This document shows, in pieces, positions 7,413 to 12,742 of a stretch of 12,742 bases of DNA. A program made the position numbers and the translations under genes. The stretch's first letter is position 1. Each line of letters opens with the position of its first letter. Below the pieces are notes generated by a model, which worked only from the letters and a program-made list of their open reading frames with translations, had not been told where the DNA came from and did not search any database. Source of the DNA: Bacteroidota bacterium (lineage in GTDB: Bacteria; Bacteroidota; Rhodothermia; Rhodothermales; UBA10348); the NCBI GenBank assembly GCA_024640835.1, contig JAHEEH010000013.1:1-12742 (forward strand), written 5' to 3'.

Positions 7413-7440
7413 GGGCGGGAGACCCGGAAGCCCCCCGCCC
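7413..7440. repeat. GC-rich inverted repeat between the S46 peptidase and sulfatase genes
   Basis: GGGCGGG (7413-7419) and CCCGCCC (7434-7440) form a perfect 7-bp stem with a 14-nt loop. A second left arm, CCCGCC at 7396-7401, could pair instead with GGCGGG. It lies just downstream of the S46 peptidase stop codon, where a terminator would be expected, but no T tract follows on either strand. It may be a weak or factor-dependent terminator, or chance in GC-rich DNA. Confidence 0.3.
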
Positions 7441-7466
7441 GCTCTGACACCCTGTACCGCGTGGCT

Positions 7467-9641
7467 CTACCGGGCGTCCGCCTCGGCCTCGGTAGCCACC
7501 ATCTCGCCGGTTTTCAGCTCCAGCACGATCCGGTCCATGTCGTAGATCTCGTCCAGGGCTTCCATCATGCCCCGGGAGTCCACGGAGACACACCGCGCCA
7601 CCTCGGTCTGGTAGATGAAGGCCGACGGCAGCGACTCGATGTTGCCGTCAAAGATGAGCCCGACGACCTCGAGATCCTTGTTCAGCATCGGCGATCCGGA
7701 ATTGCCGCCGATGATGTCGTTGGTCGAGACGAAGTCGAGCGGCGTGGACCGATCGAAGGTCGGCGGCGCGTTCAGCCACCGCTCCGGGAGCTTCCACTCG
7801 CCGGTCTCGTCGTTTCCCGAGGCATGGCCGTAGTGCCGATTGTAGAGGCCGTAGAACGTGGTGTACGCAGGCGCCTTGGAGCCGTTGTACTCGTACGCCT
7901 TGACCACGCCGTCCGCGATCCGGAGCGAGAACGTCGCGTCCGGCGGCCTCGTCGTGCCGTAGACCTCGAAGCGGGCCCGGCCGTGCTGGGCGTTGAGTTC
8001 GGCTTCCTGTCCGAACAGACCGGCCATCGCGCTCTGGTAGGCCTGGATCCGCTCCCAGAACGGCGCGATGAGCCGGATGGCCGGGTCGTCCATCGAAAGC
8101 GTGCCGTCCGCCAGTGCGGCGGCAGCCTTCTCTCCACTCACCAGCGCCGATCCGGCCACGACGGCCGAGGCGATCTCTTCGGGCGTAGAGCCACCGAGCG
8201 CCTCCTGTACGGCGGGGTCGGTCTCGCCGAAGCCCGCGACGATCTCGCGGAGCCGTGCGGCGATGTACAGCTCGTCGAGGCCTGGATCCTGGGACGGCGC
8301 GGTCTCGATCTGTCCGCGCAGGGGCGCGAGAGCGCTGGCATCACCGACCTCGCCGAGCTGGGTCAGATAGGTGAGGGCCGCTCCCGCGCGCCGGAGCGTC
8401 GCCGAGGCCAGCGCGGAGCCCGAGCCCATCGACAGGAAGGCCGTGTATTCTGCCTGGTACTGCCGCTTCTGATCCTGGATGGCGGCGATATCGTCGATGA
8501 CCGTCAGGTACGGCACGTCCACGTCCTCGGAGATGCGGTCGCCGTACTTCTCGGACAGATCCTGCAGGAACTGTCGCTCGGTGTCGGCCCGCTTCGCCAT
8601 GACGACCGGGTCGTTGAGACCCTTGACCCGCCCCGTGTACAGCTTCTGCGCGTTCTTCAGACCGAAAATCTGGTTCCGGAGACCATCGGACGGGTTCTCC
8701 TCGAAGTACATCTCCAGCGCCTCGATTCGCGAATTGAGCAGGGCGAGCAGCGTCTTCTCCTGCACGTCCCGTCGCCATTCGAGCTGCGCGACGGTCTCCA
8801 GCCGGAGCGTGGAGCCGGGATTGCCGATGACGAAAACGGGATCTCCCTCACGGCTGCCGTCGGCGCTCCACTTGAAGAAATGCTCGGGCTCGTAGGGCTC
8901 CCCGTTCTCGTAGACGCGGAAGAACGTCATGTCGAGGGCGTACCGCGGATACGTGAAGTTGTCCGTGTCCCCGCCGAAATATCCGAGGTTCAGCTCGGGG
9001 GCCATCACCACGCGAAGGTCCGTGTACCGCTTGAACGTGTAGGCCGAGTACCGCCCCCCGTTGTACAGGTTGATGACCTGCACCACGAAACCGGCATCCG
9101 GGCCGCCCGCGGCTTCCAGCACGCGCGCCTGCGCCTCCTGGATCGCCTCCTGGCGTGCGGAAGCCTTCTCCGCGTCCGTTTCCATGCCCTCGAGGGCCGC
9201 ATAGATCTCGTCGGTCACGTCCTCGATGGCGACCAGCTGGTCCACGTACAGTCCCGGTACGGGACGTTCCTCCTCGAGGGACGCGGTCGTGAAGCCGTCG
9301 TCGAGCAGGGTCTCGCCGGGTTTCGATACCTGGGCCACGGCGCCGCGGCCACAGTGATGGTTGGTCATCACGAGCCCGTGGGGAGAGACGAACGAGGCCG
9401 TGCAGTTGGGGAGCCGGAGGGCACCGAGCCGCGCCTTCTCGAACCACGCCGCGTCGGGCGCGAATCCGTAGGCCTCCTGCAGCTGGGCAACGGGCGGGTA
9501 GTCGAACGTCCACATCCGGCCGTTGTCGTATTCGCCTGCCTTGACGGTGGACAGGTCGACGGGCTGGGCCGAGACCGTGGCGACCAACAGCAGGAAGAGC
9601 GCCGCCACGAGGGAGGTCGCTCGCATGGATTCACGCTTCAT
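7467..9641 (-). CDS. S46-family dipeptidyl-peptidase, DPP7-like
   Basis: From ATG 9639-9641 the protein has 724 residues, the usual S46 length. I prefer this start to a TTG ten codons upstream because GGAGAA (9646-9651) stands 4 nt before it and a Sec signal peptide follows (cleavage near ATVSA, residue 25). S46 enzymes remove dipeptides from peptide N-termini in the periplasm. The chymotrypsin-like triad is visible: H96 in TNHHCGRG, probably D237 in PRYALDMTFFRVY, and S648 in GGNSGSP. C80 and C97 may form a disulfide. The residue 18 after the catalytic serine is G666 (FDGN). In DPP11 the matching residue is arginine, which selects Asp/Glu, while DPP7 has glycine. This predicts cleavage after hydrophobic rather than acidic residues. 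The middle (about 280-560) is helical, as expected. Confidence 0.95.
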   Translation of the reverse strand: MKRESMRATSLVAALFLLLVATVSAQPVDLSTVKAGEYDNGRMWTFDYPPVAQLQEAYGFAPDAAWFEKARLGALRLPNCTASFVSPHGLVMTNHHCGRGAVAQVSKPGETLLDDGFTTASLEEERPVPGLYVDQLVAIEDVTDEIYAALEGMETDAEKASARQEAIQEAQARVLEAAGGPDAGFVVQVINLYNGGRYSAYTFKRYTDLRVVMAPELNLGYFGGDTDNFTYPRYALDMTFFRVYENGEPYEPEHFFKWSADGSREGDPVFVIGNPGSTLRLETVAQLEWRRDVQEKTLLALLNSRIEALEMYFEENPSDGLRNQIFGLKNAQKLYTGRVKGLNDPVVMAKRADTERQFLQDLSEKYGDRISEDVDVPYLTVIDDIAAIQDQKRQYQAEYTAFLSMGSGSALASATLRRAGAALTYLTQLGEVGDASALAPLRGQIETAPSQDPGLDELYIAARLREIVAGFGETDPAVQEALGGSTPEEIASAVVAGSALVSGEKAAAALADGTLSMDDPAIRLIAPFWERIQAYQSAMAGLFGQEAELNAQHGRARFEVYGTTRPPDATFSLRIADGVVKAYEYNGSKAPAYTTFYGLYNRHYGHASGNDETGEWKLPERWLNAPPTFDRSTPLDFVSTNDIIGGNSGSPMLNKDLEVVGLIFDGNIESLPSAFIYQTEVARCVSVDSRGMMEALDEIYDMDRIVLELKTGEMVATEAEADAR

Positions 9642-9645
9642 CGGC

Positions 9646-9651
9646 TTCTCC
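9646..9651 (-). promoter_or_regulatory. Ribosome binding site that decides the S46 peptidase start
   Basis: GGAGAA on the minus strand lies 4 nt before ATG 9639-9641. The alternative in-frame TTG at 9669-9671 has no comparable purine tract, so this site supports the shorter protein. Confidence 0.65.
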
Positions 9652-9715
9652 GGTGAATGAAATGGGTGCAACTCCCAACGGAAGGCATTGCGGCCGTCAC
9701 GCGCCGACGGCTAAC

Positions 9716-9734
9716 CCCTACACGCGATGTAGGG
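9716..9734. repeat. Perfect 7-bp hairpin between the small membrane protein and S46 peptidase genes
   Basis: CCCTACA (9716-9722), loop CGCGA, TGTAGGG (9728-9734) form a perfect stem-loop. It lies 41 nt after the stop of the 84-residue membrane protein and about 75 nt before the S46 peptidase start, both on the minus strand. No T run follows on the minus strand (GGTTAG), so it is not a classic intrinsic terminator. It could be a terminator remnant, a 5' leader structure or a protein-binding site. Confidence 0.4.
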
Positions 9735-9774
9735 AGTATGCGGTCAATTCCCGTCGTATCCGGAGCGTCCCGGG

Positions 9775-10029
9775 TCAGGACGGGCTCTTCCTGAGCTTCG
9801 CGCCGATCGCCTGACCCGTGAAGAAGGCCGCCACGAAGAGGGGCACCGTGACCAGCCGCAGCGGGACGTGCATCAGAAACCGGATGCCGATCGCCATCGG
9901 AACCGGCACGTGTACTGCCGCGAACCACGGGATCGAAAACCGGCGGACGCCCGCACGCCAGAAGCCGAACGGCAGGTTGATCGCCACGATGCCCGCGGCG
10001 GCAAGCCAGGTCGATGGAGACGCCCACAT
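9775..10029 (-). CDS. Small two-helix membrane protein of unknown function
   Basis: This 84-residue protein has a hydrophobic segment at about 8-24 (WLAAAGIVAINLPFGFW), a polar stretch with RAGVRRFS, a segment rich in aromatic and proline residues (IPWFAAVHVPVPMAIGIRF), and a long hydrophobic segment at about 56-76 (LRLVTVPLFVAAFFTGQAI), ending in a basic tail. Two or three membrane passages are likely. The third codon positions are strongly GC, as in a real gene here. No Shine-Dalgarno is visible before the ATG, and the gene starts 17 bp after the stop of the 53-residue protein, so the two may be co-transcribed. The pattern NLPFG-W followed by FS-WF and H-PVP recalls small conserved membrane proteins I have seen in other phyla, but I cannot name a family or function. 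Confidence 0.6.
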   Translation of the reverse strand: MWASPSTWLAAAGIVAINLPFGFWRAGVRRFSIPWFAAVHVPVPMAIGIRFLMHVPLRLVTVPLFVAAFFTGQAIGAKLRKSPS

Positions 10030-10046
10030 GGGAGTTCGGAAGAGGT

Positions 10047-10208
10047 TCAGGGCTCTGGTTCCCGTGGAACGGAGGGGGAATCGTCCGATCCCCCGTCGCT
10101 GTCGCCGGACTTGCGACTGGCCTTCCGCTCGAGTTTTTCCTGCTTCTTCTTTCGTTTGGCGATCTCGCGTTGACGTTTCTCGTAGTCGAAGTTGGGACGC
10201 CTTGCCAT
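10047..10208 (-). CDS. Very basic 53-residue coiled-coil-like protein of unknown function
   Basis: From ATG 10206-10208 the protein begins MARRPNFDYEKRQREIAKRK, continues through a Lys/Arg-dense helix to about residue 33, and ends in a Ser/Asp/Gly-rich acidic tail. A GTG at 10278-10280 would add 24 residues rich in Pro, Gly and Phe; I prefer the ATG because the added part looks non-coding. The pattern (RPNF-[DE][YF]-[ED]KRQRE followed by Lys-rich helix) resembles short conserved hypothetical proteins common in several bacterial phyla, with no established function known to me. The basic helix could bind RNA, DNA or acidic membrane surfaces; this is conjecture. It lies between the DUF885-like gene and the small membrane protein on the same strand. 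Confidence 0.6.
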   Translation of the reverse strand: MARRPNFDYEKRQREIAKRKKKQEKLERKASRKSGDSDGGSDDSPSVPREPEP

Positions 10209-10328
10209 GAATACGGGGTAGCCGGGGAGTGGGAAATCGGGCCGTGGGAGCGATCCGAAGGTAGGGAAACCCGGGGACACGAGGGCAGGGCCTGCCGGTC
10301 CCGGTAGGTCTTCAACGTCGCAGAGGGC

Positions 10329-11993
10329 CTAGCGATTCCCGTACGATTCCGCGTCTCCCGTCATTTCCCAGCGGATGAGCGATACGGGGATGAGTCCCTT
10401 CGCGTTCATGTCGTCGAAGAAGCCGCGGACCGTGAACGCGTCCCCGAGCTGGTGCTGTCGAGCCGACAACAGCTCCTCGATCTGCGCCTTGCCGGTCAGG
10501 TAGCTCGGCCCGTAGCCGGGCTGCATCAGGTACAGGTGCTGCTCGAACCAGACGAGATCGCCGGTCGCCTGCATCCAGCCCCTCGGGGTCCAGCGGGCGG
10601 CGAAGGCGACGGCCTCGTCGAGGGTCCATTCGTTGGAGTGCATCCGGAGTCCCGCGAGCGCGCGGGCGGCACGCTGGGCCACGAGGATCCAGATCAGCTC
10701 CCGGGAGCGCGGGCTGTCGTCGAAGAGCCCTGCGTGCATGGAGAACTCCTCCATCGCGGTCGCCAGGCCCTCGCTCCGACTGTCCCAGATGTTGTAGGAC
10801 AGGGGCAGGGCCCGGATCGGGCTCGGGTGGGGTTCCACCTGCATCCGGGCGAGGTCGATCCAGTGGGTTCCGTGAACCCGCATGGTCCGCGGATCGCGAT
10901 AGTCCACCTCCGAGAAGAAGGAACGCGGTCCGGACGCGGGCGAGAATCGCCCGACCCGGGCGCGCAGCGCCGGCGCCATGTAGGGCTTCGGTTCCATGAT
11001 GTCCGCCCGCTCAAGAAAGGCGACGTAGTCGTCGACCGCCTGGTTCACCCGCCGGTCGTATTCGGCGGCGTTGGGGATGGGTTCCAGGGTCGGCAGATCG
11101 CGATTCCGCTGTTCCTCGAGCCGCAGGGCCGTGTAGGATCTCGCGAGCTCTGCCTCCACGATGCGGACCTCGTCCTCCCAGGAGTACGGGCTGAGATGGA
11201 CGTTCTTGAGATACCACGTGTACTCGTCGCGTCCGACGCCCGACGGACCGGTCCTGGACGGAGCGCGCTCGAGCAGCCATTCGGCGAAGGACGCCGAGGC
11301 ATCGGTAGCGGCTGCGATCGCTTCCCCGAGGTCGGTACTCGTACCCTCGACGCGCACGGCGAACCGCTCGAGGTCCCGGCGCTGACCTTCCAGGGCCTTC
11401 ACGCCCATCGTCCAGAGGTCCTTCTGGTTGCCCGTCAGGTTCGTGCGTGCCCGTTCGAGAAAGGGTGGGATGGTCCGGATGCGCGAAGCGAGCTCGACCG
11501 CGGCGTCGCCGGTCAGCGGCAGGTCATACGTCCAGAGATCGATGAACCCCTCGGGCGTGGGCCCCTCGTGCGAGGGTGTGTCGCTCTGCGAGGTCCAGAT
11601 CTGGACGTAGAACGCGGGGTTGTTCACCCACGGCCTGAGCACGCGGTGGTCGAATTCCAGCCCGTTCATTTCGGCCATCACCAGGTGCCAGTCCACCCGT
11701 TCGGCCACGGACCAGCCGGTGGTGTCGAATGACGCGAGCCGGGCCATCCAGACCGGAAGCTCCGCGTACTGCGCCGCCATCGCGTCGGCGGAATAGTCGG
11801 GGACCCCGTCGACGAGCGGGGGGCGCCGGAACGCCGTCCACGCGTCAAAGAACGAGAGGAGGTCTCCGTGCGTCGAGCCTTCCTGCTCCACGTGCAGGGA
11901 AGGAGGCGCCGCGGGTTCCGTTTCCGGGGCGGGCGTGCAGGCGTACGCGATGACGAGAAGGGGCAGGGCGAAAAGGAGGAGGGAGCGCGGCAT
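10329..11993 (-). CDS. DUF885-like lipoprotein lacking the HExxPGHH metal site
   Basis: I start this 554-residue protein at ATG 11991-11993, directly before a lipoprotein-type signal (MPRSLLLFALPLLVIAYACT, candidate lipidated C19). An ATG 13 codons upstream is possible. The lipobox AYAC is imperfect, so simple Sec export is an alternative. The overall layout matches DUF885: VGRDEYTWYLKNVHLSPYSW (about 253-272), RSEGLATAMEEF (406-417), a helix with RAARALAGLRMHSNEWTLDEA (441-461), PGYGPSYLTGKAQI (492-505) and FFDDMNAKGLIPVSLI (525-540). The HExxPGHH motif that normally precedes the SEGxA block is absent; that place reads HPSPIRALPLSYNIWDSRSEG. It may therefore be a non-metallo or non-catalytic branch. 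It lies among exported peptidases and is divergent from an S9B peptidase gene. The family is fairly sure, the activity unknown. Confidence 0.8.
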   Translation of the reverse strand: MPRSLLLFALPLLVIAYACTPAPETEPAAPPSLHVEQEGSTHGDLLSFFDAWTAFRRPPLVDGVPDYSADAMAAQYAELPVWMARLASFDTTGWSVAERVDWHLVMAEMNGLEFDHRVLRPWVNNPAFYVQIWTSQSDTPSHEGPTPEGFIDLWTYDLPLTGDAAVELASRIRTIPPFLERARTNLTGNQKDLWTMGVKALEGQRRDLERFAVRVEGTSTDLGEAIAAATDASASFAEWLLERAPSRTGPSGVGRDEYTWYLKNVHLSPYSWEDEVRIVEAELARSYTALRLEEQRNRDLPTLEPIPNAAEYDRRVNQAVDDYVAFLERADIMEPKPYMAPALRARVGRFSPASGPRSFFSEVDYRDPRTMRVHGTHWIDLARMQVEPHPSPIRALPLSYNIWDSRSEGLATAMEEFSMHAGLFDDSPRSRELIWILVAQRAARALAGLRMHSNEWTLDEAVAFAARWTPRGWMQATGDLVWFEQHLYLMQPGYGPSYLTGKAQIEELLSARQHQLGDAFTVRGFFDDMNAKGLIPVSLIRWEMTGDAESYGNR

Positions 11994-12042
11994 GGCAGGG
12001 GAGACCCGGCGGGTTGACGATGCGACGAACATGCGTCAGCGC

Positions 12043-12098
12043 GCAACCGAAAGCAATCGGGGACGCCGGGCGGACCGTCCACCGACGCGATCGGTTGC
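12043..12098. repeat. Inverted and tandem GCAAYCGR repeats in the DUF885/DPP-IV divergent promoter region
   Basis: GCAACCGA (12043-12050) and its exact reverse complement TCGGTTGC (12091-12098) are 40 bp apart. A near copy, GCAATCGG (12053-12060), follows the first after exactly 10 bp, one helical turn. They lie in the roughly 165-bp gap between divergent genes, where a shared operator could be. No convincing -35/-10 pair was found there. A binding site is only a suggestion. Confidence 0.3.
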
Positions 12099-12158
12099 CT
12101 TTCCGGGGGCTGGGGTCCAACTTCCGGCCTTCCGTTCCGCATCCAGTCCCGAGTCGCC

Positions 12159-12742
12159 ATGCGCCGTCTTCCGCTCTTCCTGGTCCTCCTCCTTTCGCTG
12201 CCCGTACAGGCCCGGCAGCACCGCGTTACCGAGGCCGACTACGCCCGGGCCGAAAGCCTCCTGGGTCCGAACGTCAACGCCCTCGTGTACTCGAATTCGG
12301 TTCAGCCGAACTGGCTCGAGGACGACCTCTTCTGGTACCGGAACACCGTCCGGGGAGGAGCGGAGTTCGTCCTGGTGGAGCCGTCACGCTCCCGCCGCGG
12401 GCGCGCCTTCGACCATGCCCGCCTGGCGGCCGCGCTGGGCGAGGTGACGGGATCGACGTACGGGGAGCTGGAGCTTCCTTTCCGGACGTTCGAATTCGGG
12501 GACCGGAGACGATCCATCGTGTTCGACGTCGATTCGGACCGCTACACCTGCAGCATCCGCAGCTACGAGTGCTCGAAGGAGGAGGGGGCCGGATCGGCCG
12601 GCGGTGAGACGGATCCCCGGATGGCGATGTACCGTCGGTTCATGGCCACCGAGGTCGAGTCGCCGGACGGCACGAAGGAAGCGTTCGTCCGGGACTACGA
12701 CCTGTGGGTCCGCGACAAGGCGACCGGTGAGGAGACCCGCCT
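12159..12742 (+). CDS. S9B dipeptidyl-peptidase IV-like protein (N-terminal part; runs off right edge)
   Basis: My plus-strand translation from ATG 12159-12161 is open for 194 codons to the window end. It begins with a Sec signal peptide (MRRLPLFLVLLLSLPVQA, cleavage near 18). Next come motifs usual at the start of bacterial DPP-IV N-terminal domains (PF00930): TEADYARAESLLGPNV, PNWLEDDLFWYRNT, EFVLVEPSRS with the following AFDHARLAAALGEVTG, and, after a cysteine pair (C132, C138 in YTCSIRSYEC), ESPDGTKEAFVRDYDLWVRD. This is the beginning of the beta-propeller. The alpha/beta-hydrolase domain with the Ser-Asp-His triad is beyond the window, so integrity cannot be judged. It would release dipeptides, classically X-Pro, outside the cytoplasm. 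No strong Shine-Dalgarno precedes the ATG. It is divergent from the DUF885-like gene. Confidence 0.88.
   Translation, partial: MRRLPLFLVLLLSLPVQARQHRVTEADYARAESLLGPNVNALVYSNSVQPNWLEDDLFWYRNTVRGGAEFVLVEPSRSRRGRAFDHARLAAALGEVTGSTYGELELPFRTFEFGDRRRSIVFDVDSDRYTCSIRSYECSKEEGAGSAGGETDPRMAMYRRFMATEVESPDGTKEAFVRDYDLWVRDKATGEETR

Noticed and set aside
7461..9656. A 731-codon open frame exactly antisense to the S46 peptidase gene, and similar long antisense frames at 5762-7336, 10452-11732 and 726-1904.
   Set aside because: In GC-rich genes with G/C third positions, some antisense frames rarely meet stop codons. Their translations are rich in Arg, Gly and His with no recognisable motifs, while the opposite strand encodes clear families.
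9724..9747. TTGACC (9742-9747, minus strand) as a -35 box for the S46 peptidase.
   Set aside because: No acceptable -10 hexamer lies at 16-18 bp; the best candidates are CGTGTA or GTGTAG. Left out as a feature.
9638..10315. A 225-codon minus-strand frame spanning the two small genes and their gaps.
   Set aside because: It overlaps two better small frames with credible protein character (membrane helices, basic coiled coil) and itself shows no domain-like pattern.
10209..10328. GGCAGGGCCTGCC and nearby GC-rich repeats as a terminator after the DUF885-like gene.
   Set aside because: The arms leave no workable loop and no T tract follows; likely composition-driven.
12014..12042. TTGACG (12014-12019) as a -35 box for the DPP-IV-like gene.
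   Set aside because: The sequence 17 bp downstream is CAGCGC, nothing like a -10 box.
1..12742. Mobile element, prophage, CRISPR array, toxin-antitoxin or other defence system.
   Set aside because: No transposase, integrase, repeat array, terminal repeats or small toxin-like pairs were seen. All major genes are metabolic or envelope enzymes.

Overview
This is a GC-rich bacterial window of about 12.7 kb. It is densely packed, and its exported proteins carry Sec or lipoprotein signals. Several genes have clear GGAG-type ribosome binding sites (LacI regulator, isomerase, S46 peptidase, araD). The mix of S46 dipeptidyl-peptidase, S9B dipeptidyl-peptidase IV-like protein, DUF885-type protein, DUF1680 arabinofuranosidase and lipoprotein sulfatase suggests a Gram-negative heterotroph of the Gemmatimonadota or Rhodothermota type. 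That placement is inference from gene content only. I see no mobile element, CRISPR array, tRNA or rRNA.

Left half (1-5702): an L-arabinose scavenging locus. Reading leftwards on the minus strand are a lipoprotein aldose 1-epimerase, a secreted DUF1680 (GH127/GH146-type) beta-L-arabinofuranosidase, a LacI-family regulator and an L-fucose/L-arabinose isomerase-fold enzyme cut off by the left edge. The first three overlap by 4 bp at each junction, and the isomerase follows 37 bp after lacI, so they look like one operon. Divergently, on the plus strand, is a complete L-ribulose-5-phosphate 4-epimerase (araD). The divergent gap holds a near-perfect 14-bp palindrome with a central CG (4965-4978), a typical LacI-family operator. 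It lies just downstream of a good sigma70-like promoter for araD and inside the spacer of a weaker promoter for the leftward operon. The inferred pathway is: arabinofuranosidase releases beta-L-arabinose outside the cytoplasm, the lipoprotein mutarotase equilibrates the anomers, the sugar is imported, the isomerase makes L-ribulose, and AraD converts L-ribulose-5-phosphate to D-xylulose-5-phosphate. No kinase or transporter is in the window; they may lie beyond the left edge.

Middle (5714-7351): a formylglycine-type (CxPxR) lipoprotein sulfatase, convergent with araD and separated from it by 11 bp.

Right half (7467-12742): a peptide-degradation neighbourhood. It has a complete S46 dipeptidyl-peptidase predicted to be DPP7-like, two small conserved-looking proteins (a two-helix membrane protein and a very basic 53-residue protein), a DUF885-like lipoprotein lacking the family's HExxPGHH metal site, and, divergently, the N-terminal 194 codons of an S9B DPP-IV-like protein that runs off the right edge. 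Very long open frames antisense to these genes (up to about 730 codons) are composition artefacts and are not annotated. No gene-free stretch exceeds about 170 bp.
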